From Campylobacter fetus subsp. testudinum 03-427 (GTDB lineage: Bacteria; Campylobacterota; Campylobacteria; Campylobacterales; Campylobacteraceae): a stretch of DNA of 64,000 nt. The first letter of the stretch is position 1. Each line of letters opens with the position of its first letter. Positions 44,189 to 53,020 of the stretch are shown here, one piece after another. The DNA is taken from the NCBI GenBank assembly GCA_000495505.1, contig CP006833.1, positions 682,001 to 746,000 on the forward strand. The letters run 5' to 3'. The position numbers and the translations under genes were made by a program. Below the pieces are notes generated by a model. That model had not been told where the DNA came from and did not search any database. It worked only from the letters and a program-made list of their open reading frames with translations.

Positions 44189-45385
44189 ATGTACCTATTT
44201 ACAAGCGAAGTAGTAAGTCCTGGTCATCCTGATAAATGTGCCGATATCATAGCAGATAGTATAGTTGATGCGATCCTTAAACAAGATCCAAACGGACGCG
44301 TGGCTAGTGAAGTTTTCGTTGCAGGAAAACATATCATTATAGGAGGCGAGGTCAATGCTAATGTCGATTTTACTCATCAAGACTATAGAAATATAGTAAA
44401 AAACACTTTAAAAGATATAGGATACAACGGAAATCCGCATTTTACAAGATCTCAATGTCTTCATCCTGATGATCTTGAAGTTGATGTATTTTTAAATCAG
44501 CAAAGCCCAGATATAAATCAAGGTGTTGATCAAAGTAGCGGTGAAATAGGCGCTGGAGATCAAGGAATTATGTTTGGATTTGCTTCAAGTGAAACTGAAA
44601 ATTTTATGCCATCGGCTATAACTTACGCTAGAATGCTTTGCGATAAAGTTTATGATTACGCTCTTAAAAATCCAGATAAACTAGGTGTTGATATCAAAAC
44701 TCAAGTTACTATAGACTACGGTTCAAAATCAAATTTTGAAAACTGCAAACCTGAGTCTATCCATACAATAGTAGTAAGCGCTCCAAGTGTTGAAAATTTA
44801 CAAATAGAAGAAGTCAGAACTTTAATCCAAGGATTGATAGATGATGCAGGACTTCCAAAAGAGCTTTATAATAAAGAAAAAACTATTATTTATATAAATC
44901 CAACAGGACGCTACGTAAATCATAGTTCGCTTCATGACAGCGGACTAACAGGTAGAAAGCTTATCGTAGATAGTTTTGGCGGATACTCTCCTATAGGTGG
45001 TGGCGCTCAAAGCAGCAAAGACTATACAAAAGTCGATCGTAGCGGACTTTACGCAGCAAGATGGATAGCAAAAAATATAGTCGCCGCAGGACTCGCTAAG
45101 AAATGTATCGTTCAGCTAAGTTACGCTATAGGTGTAGCAAAACCAGTTAGTATCTCAGTGGATTGTATGGGTACAAATAGCGGTGTAGATGATGAGAGAT
45201 TATCTGAGTTTGTACATGAGAGTTTTGCTCTAACTCCTAGATGGATAACGGAAAAATTTGGATTAGACAAACCTAGCGCAGATACTTTTTTATATGCCAA
45301 AGTAGCTGCTGGAGGTCAAGTTGGAGTTGCTAGTTATCCGTGGGAAAAGTTGGACGCGGTTGAAATTTTTAAAAAATTAAAATAA
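44189..45385 (+). CDS. metK: S-adenosylmethionine synthetase
   Basis: MetK makes SAM from methionine and ATP. The 398 residues begin LFTSEVVSPGHPDKCADIIAD. They carry the ATP-binding hexapeptide GAGDQG near residue 122 and the phosphate loop GGGAQSSKDYTKVDRS (related to GGGAFSGKD), the latter with SS where most bacteria have FSG. That variant is typical of the epsilonproteobacterial/chlamydial-like form as I recall. The C-terminal domain is intact. A hairpin follows the stop, then a 270-bp spacer before the metal transporter genes. Confidence 0.95.
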   Translation: MYLFTSEVVSPGHPDKCADIIADSIVDAILKQDPNGRVASEVFVAGKHIIIGGEVNANVDFTHQDYRNIVKNTLKDIGYNGNPHFTRSQCLHPDDLEVDVFLNQQSPDINQGVDQSSGEIGAGDQGIMFGFASSETENFMPSAITYARMLCDKVYDYALKNPDKLGVDIKTQVTIDYGSKSNFENCKPESIHTIVVSAPSVENLQIEEVRTLIQGLIDDAGLPKELYNKEKTIIYINPTGRYVNHSSLHDSGLTGRKLIVDSFGGYSPIGGGAQSSKDYTKVDRSGLYAARWIAKNIVAAGLAKKCIVQLSYAIGVAKPVSISVDCMGTNSGVDDERLSEFVHESFALTPRWITEKFGLDKPSADTFLYAKVAAGGQVGVASYPWEKLDAVEIFKKLK

Positions 45386-45395
45386 ATAATTCTTG

Positions 45396-45440
45396 TTTTA
45401 AATTTGAGACCTAAATTTAAAAAACGGCTCAAATTTAAAA
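45396..45440 (+). terminator. 13-bp perfect hairpin after metK
   Basis: TTTTAAATTTGAG (45396-45408) and CTCAAATTTAAAA (45428-45440) are perfect complements. CC and GG near the loop extend the stem past a bulged A. No immediate T-run follows, though a T-rich stretch begins a few bases on. It probably ends the metK message. Confidence 0.5.
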
Positions 45441-45578
45441 CTTTCTAGCTATTTTTTCTTTGAAAATAATATATTTTTTATTATAAATTTATGTTGCGAT
45501 TTTCAATGTAGTTTATTGTTTATTAAATTTGTAGGTCAATAAGTTTTAAATTTATAATTTAAAAATAATAAATTCTAT

Positions 45579-45595
45579 TTGATAAAATTTATCAA
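45579..45595. promoter_or_regulatory. Fur-family-like palindrome of the metal transport operon
   Basis: TTGATAAA-A-TTTATCAA is a perfect 8+1+8 palindrome. Its core TGATAAAATTTATCA differs at only two positions from the TGATAAT-N-ATTATCA pattern I remember for Fur sites. It is upstream of the -10 at 45626, before a metal importer, so iron- or manganese-dependent control is likely. Confidence 0.6.
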
Positions 45596-45625
45596 TTACT
45601 TAGCTAACTTTAAAGAAAACTATCT

Positions 45626-45631
45626 TATAAT
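45626..45631 (+). promoter_or_regulatory. -10 element of the metal ABC operon
   Basis: TATAAT is 24 bp upstream of the ATG, followed by an AAAGG ribosome site. No good -35 is seen, which would suit an activated or repressed promoter. Confidence 0.5.
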
Positions 45632-45655
45632 ACACCGAAAAAATAAAGGCTACAT

Positions 45656-46528
45656 ATGAAAAAAATATCTATTTTTATATTTGTAATAGCGATGGTGAGC
45701 TCTTTAAATGCACAAAAACTTGAAGTTTTAACTAGTTTTACGATATTAGCAGATATCGCAAAAAATGTTGCAAAAGATAGCGCCAACGTAAATAGTTTGA
45801 CAAAAATGGGCACGGAAATACACGGATATGAGGCAACTCCAAAAGATATTTTGAAAGCTAAAAAAGCTGATATCATTCTTTATAATGGTTTAAATTTGGA
45901 GCTTTGGATGGATAAGTTTTTAAGCAATGCAAATAAACCTAGTTATAATCTCAGCGATGGCGTCACTCCTATTTTGATAAGTGAGGGCGGATACAAAGGC
46001 AAACCAAATCCTCATGCGTGGATGAGTATCAAAAACGTTAAAATTTATATTAAAAATATCGTAGAAATTCTTAGCAAACATGATCCAAAAAATGCTGATA
46101 TCTATGCGAAAAACGCAGATGAGTATATAAAAAGTTTAAATGATTTGGACTCTAAATTTAAAGCTGATTTTGCCAAAGTGCCGCTTGAGCAAAGATATCT
46201 TATAACAAGCGAAGGCGCTTTTAGCTATTTAGCTAAGGAGTATGATCTAAAAGAACTTTATATATGGAGTGTAAATAGCGATGAGCAAGGTACTACAAAG
46301 CAGATAAAAAACTTAGTTGATAAGATAAAAAATTCTGAAGCGAAGGTGATTTTTAGTGAAAGTACTATTAGTCCAAAACCTGCTATGACTATAGCAAATG
46401 AGAGCGGTATCAAGTATGGCGGAGTGCTTTATGTAGATAGTTTAAGTAAAGAAATTCCTACTTATATAGATCTTATGAAAACTACTGTTTTGACTATAAT
46501 TAATGGATTGAATAATGAAAAAAATTAG
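45656..46528 (+). CDS. Metal-binding periplasmic protein of a Mn/Fe-type ABC importer (SitA/YfeA-like)
   Basis: A cluster A-I solute-binding protein that captures a divalent metal. A signal peptide (FIFVIAMVSSLNA) ends near residue 19. The metal ligands are visible: His in EIHGYEATPKDI (about residue 61), His in NPHAWM (about 121), Glu in TSEGAFSY (about 187) and Asp in VDSLSKE (about 262). This His-His-Glu-Asp set, and the absence of a His-rich loop, favour manganese or ferrous iron over zinc (His-rich ZnuA). IWSVNSDEQGT matches the SitA/YfeA group. It overlaps the ATPase gene by 14 bp. Confidence 0.88.
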   Translation: MKKISIFIFVIAMVSSLNAQKLEVLTSFTILADIAKNVAKDSANVNSLTKMGTEIHGYEATPKDILKAKKADIILYNGLNLELWMDKFLSNANKPSYNLSDGVTPILISEGGYKGKPNPHAWMSIKNVKIYIKNIVEILSKHDPKNADIYAKNADEYIKSLNDLDSKFKADFAKVPLEQRYLITSEGAFSYLAKEYDLKELYIWSVNSDEQGTTKQIKNLVDKIKNSEAKVIFSESTISPKPAMTIANESGIKYGGVLYVDSLSKEIPTYIDLMKTTVLTIINGLNNEKN

Positions 46529-47357
46529 CTTAGATGTTTCAAATTTGAACGTCAGATATGCTGATGTAGTAGCTTTAGAAGATATAAACTTTAGTTTAGA
46601 AGGTGGAAATATCTGCGCTCTTATCGGTACAAATGGAAGTGGTAAATCAACTCTTTTTAAGTCTATAATGGGGGTAATAAAGCCAAAAGGCTCAGTTATA
46701 AAAATATGCGGTTTAAATCTTAATGATGCGATAAAAAATAGCCTCATAACATATGTTCCTCAAAATGAAGAGATAGACTTTGATTTCCCTATAAGCGTGT
46801 GGGAGCTTGTAATGATGGGCAGATATGCTCATATGGGATTTTTTAAAAATCCAAAACAGAGCGATAAAATGGCAGTAGAAGACGCTTTAAAAAAAGTAGA
46901 TATGTATGAGTTTAAAGATCGTCAAATTTCTAAATTAAGCGGCGGTCAAAAAAAGCGTATATTTATAGCAAGATCGTTAGCTAGTGATGCTAAAATCATA
47001 CTTTTAGACGAACCTTTTAATGGAGTTGATGCAAAAACTGAGAGTATGATACTAGATCTTCTTATAAAGCTTCGTTCAAGTGGAAATCTCATTCTTATAT
47101 CTACTCATAATCTTGGAATGGCTGCTCAGTACTGCAATAGAGCTATACTTCTTAAACATAAGATCTTAGCTTGCGGATTTACAAATGATGTTTTAACACC
47201 TGAAAATCTTGGTCAAGTTTTTGGTGGAAGTTTAAGACATTTTAAGATAGAAGTCGATGATATGAGTTGTAATATAGCTCTTATAAGCGATGATGAAAAA
47301 CCGCTTATAGTGGTAGATGAAAAGGTGCAAGATGGAATGGTTAATAGAGCCTTTTAA
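46515..47357 (+). CDS. ATP-binding subunit of the Mn/Fe-type ABC importer (SitB/YfeB-like)
   Basis: The cytosolic motor of the transporter. The 280 residues have Walker A GTNGSGKST (about residues 36-44), the Q-loop VPQNEE, the signature LSGGQKKR near residue 141, Walker B ILLDEPFNGVD and a switch His in STHNLG. It is followed by an extended C-terminal region (about 45 residues) that lacks a recognisable domain. The start overlaps the binding-protein gene by 14 bp, and the first permease gene starts inside its 3' end. Confidence 0.92.
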   Translation: MKKISLDVSNLNVRYADVVALEDINFSLEGGNICALIGTNGSGKSTLFKSIMGVIKPKGSVIKICGLNLNDAIKNSLITYVPQNEEIDFDFPISVWELVMMGRYAHMGFFKNPKQSDKMAVEDALKKVDMYEFKDRQISKLSGGQKKRIFIARSLASDAKIILLDEPFNGVDAKTESMILDLLIKLRSSGNLILISTHNLGMAAQYCNRAILLKHKILACGFTNDVLTPENLGQVFGGSLRHFKIEVDDMSCNIALISDDEKPLIVVDEKVQDGMVNRAF

Positions 47358-48156
47358 TTACTCATATATAGTAAAAGCACACATCGTAAGTCTATTTTTA
47401 TGCGCTTTTTGCGGATTTTTATCTTGCTTTTTGATTTTAAAGTCCTACTCTCTTTTAGCCGACGCTCTTTCTCACAGTGTAACGCCTGGAGTAGTTATAG
47501 CATATATGATGAGTTTTTCTTATACTATTTCTAGTTTTATATGTGGTTTGTTTGCACTTTGTAGTATGGGTTTGGTATCGCGCAGTTCAAGGCTAAAAAC
47601 AGATACGATAATAGGAGTGACTTTCTCATCGTTTTTTGCTCTTAGCTTGTTTTTGGTTTCGATATATCCAGTTTCTATAAAGCTTGAAACGATATTTTTG
47701 GGTGATGTTTTGAGTTTAAATGATAGTGAAGTTTATGAGCTGATATCGCTTATATTTATACTATTTTTATTTCTTATTTTTAGTTATCAAAAGATTAAAT
47801 TTATATTTTTTGATGAGCTTGGTGCTAGTAGCGTCGGTATAAATGTGAGATTTTACAAGATTTTATTTTTTATGTTGCTTTGTTTTTGTACTGTTGCTAG
47901 TTTAAAAACAGTTGGAGCTATTTTGGTAACTGCTATGCTTATAACGCCTGCTGCAAGTGCTTCTATGATTAGTTTTAAATTTAACCAAAGAGTGATTTTG
48001 GCTACATTATTTGCCGGATTTAGTGGATTTTTCGGAGTTTATATAAGCTATTTTTTAGATACTTACGCCTCTGCTATGATAGTTTTAACTCAAATTTTGA
48101 TTTTTATCGTCTGTTTTTTATATAAAAGGATAGTTTATGATAGAGTTTTTGCTTGA
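47332..48156 (+). CDS. Membrane permease subunit 1 of the Mn/Fe-type ABC importer
   Basis: An ABC-3 family permease of 274 residues with about eight membrane spans. The conserved ALSHSVTPGVVIAYM loop (about residues 45-60) contacts the ATPase. LVTAMLITPAASA near residue 203 is the family's late motif. I prefer ATG at 47332 because an AAGGTG site lies just upstream and the resulting start (MEWLIEPFNY) mirrors the second permease (MIEFLLEPLRY). A start at 47317 is possible. It overlaps the ATPase gene by 26 bp and the second permease by 20 bp. Confidence 0.88.
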   Translation: MEWLIEPFNYSYIVKAHIVSLFLCAFCGFLSCFLILKSYSLLADALSHSVTPGVVIAYMMSFSYTISSFICGLFALCSMGLVSRSSRLKTDTIIGVTFSSFFALSLFLVSIYPVSIKLETIFLGDVLSLNDSEVYELISLIFILFLFLIFSYQKIKFIFFDELGASSVGINVRFYKILFFMLLCFCTVASLKTVGAILVTAMLITPAASASMISFKFNQRVILATLFAGFSGFFGVYISYFLDTYASAMIVLTQILIFIVCFLYKRIVYDRVFA

Positions 48157-48952
48157 ACCTTTAAGATATGATTTTATGCAAATAGCCCTTTTAATGGCAT
48201 TTGGAGTAAGCATCGTATGTGCGGTTTTGTCTTGTTTTTTGGTTTTAAAATCCTACTCTTTACTAGGTGACGCTTTATCTCACTCTGTTATGCCAGGAAT
48301 GATACTAGCTTACGCTGCTGGTCTTCCTCTTGGAGTTGGTGCGTTTTTGTCTAGTCTTGGCTGCTTATGGATAATTGAGTTTTTAAAACAAAGGAGCGGT
48401 CTTAGAAACGATGCTATCATAGGTATGAGTTTTACTGGATTTTTTGCTTTTGGACTTTTGCTTTATAGCAAAGTAGAGAGCCCTTTGCATATAAATGAGA
48501 TTTTATTTGGAAATTTGCTTGGAGTTAGTGCTAGTAGTATGCAAAACTCACTTGTAGTTTTTGCAATGGTTTTGGTTGTGATTTTTCTATTTTTTAGAAG
48601 ATTTTTTACTGTATTTTTTGATGAAATAAACGCAAGATTAGTCGGATTAAATCCGAAAAATTACTACTATTTGATGCTTTTGATACTTAGTTTTGTAGTT
48701 GTTTTTGGCTTTAGCGCAGTTGGAATTATACTAGTAGTTGCTATGCTGATTTTGCCCGGAGCCGCTGCATTTTTAGTAACTAGCAAATTTTGGCTTATGC
48801 AAATTTGTGCAGTTAGTTTTGCTATTTTTAGCTCACTTTTTGGTATTATAGTGAGCTTTCATACAGACTCTAGCACTCAAGCTCTTATAGTTTTGGCTCA
48901 AACTTTGATATTTGTGTTTTGTCTTGTGTATTCAAAGATTAAGGCGTTATGA
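48137..48952 (+). CDS. Membrane permease subunit 2 of the Mn/Fe-type ABC importer
   Basis: A second ABC-3 permease (271 residues, about eight spans), a clear paralogue of the preceding gene. It has ALSHSVMPGMILAYAAGLP near residue 50 and LVVAMLILPGAAAFLV near residue 200. Two distinct permeases are typical of the Sit/Yfe Mn/Fe importers, whereas zinc importers usually have one, which supports the metal assignment. The 3' end overlaps the convergent lnt gene by 14 bp. Confidence 0.9.
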   Translation: MIEFLLEPLRYDFMQIALLMAFGVSIVCAVLSCFLVLKSYSLLGDALSHSVMPGMILAYAAGLPLGVGAFLSSLGCLWIIEFLKQRSGLRNDAIIGMSFTGFFAFGLLLYSKVESPLHINEILFGNLLGVSASSMQNSLVVFAMVLVVIFLFFRRFFTVFFDEINARLVGLNPKNYYYLMLLILSFVVVFGFSAVGIILVVAMLILPGAAAFLVTSKFWLMQICAVSFAIFSSLFGIIVSFHTDSSTQALIVLAQTLIFVFCLVYSKIKAL

Positions 48953-50198
48953 TTTCACTTTTGCTACCATTTACGCTGTGATATATAGTAGTTTTATGCT
49001 TAAAAGCATAGTATTTTAGTAGTTTTTGCTGCAATTTTGGCTCTATTGATGGGACAAACCAACCGTTATTTGTGATTGCTATCATAAATTTAGGAGAGTT
49101 TGCATATAGTTCGTCTCTGCTAGCTTCATAGCATATCGCGCTTCTGATTTTCACTCCTAATACCTCATAATCGCTTACGCTAGGGGCTCTTTCAAAGTCT
49201 TTTTTGCCTTCAAAAAATATATTATTTATCAAATTTTTGAAAAACTCAGGAAGCGGAATCGCCTCACCAAAAGGCACCAAAACTACTTTATCAAGTCTTT
49301 GTACATTTTCGTTTTGAATCACGTAAGCTGCATTATAGGACATATTATTTTCATATCCTAAAGCTCCTACTACTATGGCTATATCATTTGATTTTTGTTT
49401 TAAAACATCTAATAGCTCAGGTTGATGGTCTAAAAATAGAGGAAACGCGCTTTCTGGAAATACGATCAAGCTACTGTTTTTTTCTATAGCTTTGTCTATT
49501 AATAGTAGATTTTCATCTATAAATTTAGATCTTAAACTTCGCTCCCATTTCTTGCTTTGAGGGACGTTTGTATTTACTAATTCTACATTAAAAGGTAGTA
49601 AATTTGGATTAGTTTTGCTATTTAAATTTAAAAAAAGAAAGATAACTAAGATAGGAAATCCTACTTTAAATCCAAATTTGATATAACATATAATGGCAGC
49701 TAAAACTGCTCCAAGAGTCCAAATTTGTGGCTTAAAAATAGTATCTACAAATATCAATTCAAGATTAAACCAGTTAAAATCAAACGGATAAAAATACCCA
49801 AGAGCCATTAGCATAATAGATCTTAATATTAAATTTGAAAAATATCCACTAACTAAAAATAAAAACGCATAAATAGTAGCTATACCAACTATCCCAAGCG
49901 GGATAAGATACCAAAATCCATAGTAAAAAAGGCTAAAACTTATCCAATAAAACCAAAATACTCCTATAAAAAATCCACTCCAAAACCATACTTGTTTAGT
50001 TGATTTTAATAGAAAATAGAGTCCGATAATGGCTAAAATCATTCCTATATATAAAAAAATTTTAAGTTCTAAAAGAGATAGAAATATAAAATTCGATATT
50101 AAAATTGCTATTTCAAAGCCATTTCTTATAAAATTTAAGGTAAAATATGTACTTAAATTTTTACTAAAGGATACCCATGCCAGAGATTGTAACTTCAT
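48939..50198 (-). CDS. lnt: Apolipoprotein N-acyltransferase
   Basis: Lnt adds the third acyl chain to lipoproteins in the inner membrane. The N-terminal half has six or so membrane segments. The nitrilase-like domain carries the catalytic Glu in VFPESAFPLF, a Lys in LDKVVLVPFGE and the Cys in SAICYEA. These fit the Glu-Lys-Cys triad. Start 50198 is supported by AGAGGT just before it (419 residues); the frame stays open to an ATG at 50225. The start overlaps the divergent yajC gene by 22 bp. The sequence is divergent and shorter than E. coli Lnt (512), which is normal for this group. Confidence 0.9.
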   Translation of the reverse strand: MKLQSLAWVSFSKNLSTYFTLNFIRNGFEIAILISNFIFLSLLELKIFLYIGMILAIIGLYFLLKSTKQVWFWSGFFIGVFWFYWISFSLFYYGFWYLIPLGIVGIATIYAFLFLVSGYFSNLILRSIMLMALGYFYPFDFNWFNLELIFVDTIFKPQIWTLGAVLAAIICYIKFGFKVGFPILVIFLFLNLNSKTNPNLLPFNVELVNTNVPQSKKWERSLRSKFIDENLLLIDKAIEKNSSLIVFPESAFPLFLDHQPELLDVLKQKSNDIAIVVGALGYENNMSYNAAYVIQNENVQRLDKVVLVPFGEAIPLPEFFKNLINNIFFEGKKDFERAPSVSDYEVLGVKIRSAICYEASRDELYANSPKFMIAITNNGWFVPSIEPKLQQKLLKYYAFKHKTTIYHSVNGSKSEIITP

Positions 50199-50458
50199 TA
50201 TTACCTCTAATTGTATTATTTGCAATTTTTTATTTTTTGGTTATAAGACCACAACAAAAGCAGCAAAAAGAGCATAGAAATATGCTATCAAATCTCCAAA
50301 AAGGCGATAAGATCGTTACAAATGGAGGTCTGTTTTGTGAGGTTGTAAAACCTGAGGATGATTTTATCAAAGTTAAGCTTAATGATGAGGTAATCGTAAG
50401 AATCGATCGCAACTTCGTAGCTAAAAAAATAGACAAAATCGAGAAAAGCGATGCTTAA
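50177..50458 (+). CDS. yajC: Preprotein translocase accessory subunit YajC
   Basis: YajC associates with SecDF. The 93 residues have one membrane helix (LLPLIVLFAIFYFLVIRPQ) followed by the family motif RPQQKQQKEHRNMLSNLQKGDKIVTNGGL (start about residue 24, not quoted in full) and a beta-rich cytosolic tail. AAAGGA lies before the ATG. The gene begins inside the lnt coding region on the opposite strand. It overlaps secD by 8 bp. Confidence 0.93.
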   Translation: MPEIVTSLLPLIVLFAIFYFLVIRPQQKQQKEHRNMLSNLQKGDKIVTNGGLFCEVVKPEDDFIKVKLNDEVIVRIDRNFVAKKIDKIEKSDA

Positions 50459-52040
50459 AGGTAGAGTAACTTATAGACTAGTTATTTTTATCTTAGCGCT
50501 TATATTTGGGCTTGGCTTTTCTATGCCAAGCTTTTTACAGAGTGAAAAGGGATATAAAATAAGCTTAGGTCTTGACTTGCAAGGCGGCTTACATATGCTA
50601 CTTGGCGTCCAAACAGATGAAGCCATTACTTCAAAAATAAAATCAATCGCTTCTAGTATCAGATATTTTACAAATAAAAACGATATCTTAGTAGAAAATT
50701 TAAAAACCGATACCGATACTGTTCATTTAACTATCTTAGATAGTGATGAAGCTAAAAAAATAGATGAGATGTTAAAAAGTATCAAAGGCTTAGATATTAA
50801 AAAAGATGGTTTAAATTATAGAATTTCTTTAACTGCAGCTGAAAAGATAGATACGGCTAAATACGCAGTAGATCAAGCTGTTGAAACTATAAGAAATAGA
50901 CTAGACCAATTCGGTCTTGCCGAGCCTACTGTCGCAAAACAAGGTGATAATCAAATTTTAGTCGAGCTTCCGGGTATAAAAACCGCTGCTGATGAGCAAA
51001 GAGCTAAAGATCTCATAGCTAAATCAGCACATCTCCAGCTTATGGCTCTTGATGAAAAGAGGCAAGATCAAGCAAATAAAATGAGTGAAGCTGAAGCATA
51101 CGCTTATGGAGACGTGCTTTATCCTGATGTAAAAAATCCTAAATTTAAATATCTTATAAAAGATATCCCGGTGCTTGATGGCAATATGCTAGTTGATGCA
51201 AGAGTTGCATTTGACAATCAGACAAACTCTCCTATCATAAGTTTTACTTTAAATGCAGAAGGTGCTAGAATATTTGGTGATTTTACCGGATCAAACGTTG
51301 GAAAACGTCTTGCTATAGTACTTGATGGAAAAGTTTATTCAGCTCCTGTTATAAATGAAAGAATAGGCGGAGGAAGCGGTCAGATAAGTGGTGGATTTAG
51401 CGTAGAAGAGGCTCATGACGTTGCCATAGCTCTTAGAAGCGGCGCACTTTTAGCTCCTGTTAATATGCTAGAAAAAAGAAGTATAGGTCCTAGCTTAGGA
51501 CAACAAAGCATAGATCAAAGTATGGTAGCACTAGCTGGTGGAGCTATTTTGGTTGTTTTATTTATGGTGCTTATTTATGGGCTTGCTGGAGTTTTGGCAA
51601 ATATAGCTTTGGTAGTAAATATCTTGCTTTTAGTGGCTGTGATGGCTCTTTTTGGAGCTACTTTGACTTTGCCGGGTATGGCTGGAATTTTGCTTACTAT
51701 AGGTATGGCAGTAGATGCTAATGTTATCATAAATGAACGGATACGCGAACTTTTAAAAGCTGGGCAGAGCGTTCATGTCAGTATAGAAAAAGGTTACGAA
51801 AACGCTATGAGCGCGATAATCGATTCAAATTTAACCACGCTTATAACTTCAGCTGCTTTATATGCTTATGGAACAGGTCCTGTTAAAGGATTTGCCGTTA
51901 CTATGAGTATAGGTATTTTGGCATCTATGCTAACTGCTATATTAGGAACTCATGGTATGTTTGAGTTTTTAGGTAAAAAGATAGAAAACAATAAAAATAG
52001 TATGCTGTGGTTCGGATATAAGATAAGGAAGGTAGCTTAA
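50451..52040 (+). CDS. secD: Protein translocase subunit SecD
   Basis: SecD uses the proton gradient to pull exported proteins into the periplasm. It has one N-terminal span, a large periplasmic domain with GLDLQGGLHMLLG near residue 37 and RNRLDQFGLAEPTV, then five spans including GMAVDANVIINERIRE with the proton-path Asp. The 529-residue length is normal. It overlaps yajC by 8 bp and secF by one base (TAATG), so YajC-SecD-SecF are co-translated. Confidence 0.97.
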   Translation: MLKGRVTYRLVIFILALIFGLGFSMPSFLQSEKGYKISLGLDLQGGLHMLLGVQTDEAITSKIKSIASSIRYFTNKNDILVENLKTDTDTVHLTILDSDEAKKIDEMLKSIKGLDIKKDGLNYRISLTAAEKIDTAKYAVDQAVETIRNRLDQFGLAEPTVAKQGDNQILVELPGIKTAADEQRAKDLIAKSAHLQLMALDEKRQDQANKMSEAEAYAYGDVLYPDVKNPKFKYLIKDIPVLDGNMLVDARVAFDNQTNSPIISFTLNAEGARIFGDFTGSNVGKRLAIVLDGKVYSAPVINERIGGGSGQISGGFSVEEAHDVAIALRSGALLAPVNMLEKRSIGPSLGQQSIDQSMVALAGGAILVVLFMVLIYGLAGVLANIALVVNILLLVAVMALFGATLTLPGMAGILLTIGMAVDANVIINERIRELLKAGQSVHVSIEKGYENAMSAIIDSNLTTLITSAALYAYGTGPVKGFAVTMSIGILASMLTAILGTHGMFEFLGKKIENNKNSMLWFGYKIRKVA

Positions 52041-53011
52041 TGCAGATATTTGATAATGGTAGAATTTATGATTTTATGGGCAAGAGATGGATATTTTTTT
52101 GCTTTTCTTTTATACTATTTTTTGGTTCTATCGTACTTATTTGTACTAAAGGATTAAATTATGGAATTGATTTTTCTGGTGGTACTCTTATACAAGTAAA
52201 ATACGAAGGAAAAGCACCTCTTGATGATATAAGAGATAAGCTTTTAGCAAATGAAGTTCTTAAAAATGCGAATGTAACGGAGTTTGGTTCAGATGATGAA
52301 ATCACGATTAGATACTCAGGAAGTAGTGATAGTCTAGGAAGTGATCCAGGATCTGTAGTAACAAGTATCCTTGAGGGCACAGGTAAATTTGAGATAAGAA
52401 GAGTTGATGTCGTAGGTCCAAAAGTAGGTAGCGAACTTAGACAAAAAGGTTTAATGGCGATAGGGGTTTCACTTATTTTGATACTTGTTTATATCGGAGT
52501 GAGATTTGAGTGGAGATTTGCTTTGGCTGCTATTATCAGTGAAATTCATGACGTAGTAATAACTATAGGAGCTATAAGCTTGCTTAGTATAGACGTGAAT
52601 TTAGATACGTTAGCTGCGGTATTAACGGTGCTTGGATACTCGCTAAATGATACTATTATTATATTTGATAGAATTAGAGAAAGAGTAAAAGAGAGTAAAT
52701 TTATAAAACTAAACGACGTTATAAATGAGTCTGTTTCATTGACTCTATCAAGAACGATTATGACGTCGATGACTACATTATTAGCGGTTTTAGTGCTATT
52801 TTTCTTTGGTGGAGATATGATAAACGGATTTTCTATTATTATGCTTATAGGTATCATCATAGGTACTATTAGCTCGGTATTTATAGCTTCTCCTATGCTT
52901 GGCTGGTTTAAATTTAGTGTTGATCATTATAGATCTCACCTTACAGCTAAAGAGGTTAAAAGAAAAGAAAAAGAGAAAATTCGTGCTATGTATGAAAAAG
53001 GAACTATTTAA
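52040..53011 (+). CDS. secF: Protein translocase subunit SecF
   Basis: The partner of SecD. The 323 residues contain YGIDFSGGTLIQVKY near residues 47-61, VGPKVGSELR, and the membrane motif GYSLNDTIIIFDRIRE in which Asp and Arg help proton flow. Six membrane spans are visible. Its ATG overlaps the secD stop. A short membrane-protein gene follows after 9 bp. Confidence 0.97.
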   Translation: MQIFDNGRIYDFMGKRWIFFCFSFILFFGSIVLICTKGLNYGIDFSGGTLIQVKYEGKAPLDDIRDKLLANEVLKNANVTEFGSDDEITIRYSGSSDSLGSDPGSVVTSILEGTGKFEIRRVDVVGPKVGSELRQKGLMAIGVSLILILVYIGVRFEWRFALAAIISEIHDVVITIGAISLLSIDVNLDTLAAVLTVLGYSLNDTIIIFDRIRERVKESKFIKLNDVINESVSLTLSRTIMTSMTTLLAVLVLFFFGGDMINGFSIIMLIGIIIGTISSVFIASPMLGWFKFSVDHYRSHLTAKEVKRKEKEKIRAMYEKGTI

Positions 53012-53020
53012 GGAGCTAGT

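Larger units (their letters stand above)
45386..45655. other. 270-bp spacer between metK and the metal ABC operon
   Basis: The spacer carries a long hairpin (45396-45440), a Fur-like palindrome (45579-45595) and a -10 box (45626-45631). The rest is A/T-rich with seven AAATTT hexamers. No gene or structural RNA is seen. Confidence 0.55.

Noticed and set aside
47332-48952. The two ABC permease genes as a split or duplicated pseudogene
   Set aside because: Both frames are complete with all family motifs, differ clearly in sequence, and two permeases are normal for Sit/Yfe transporters.
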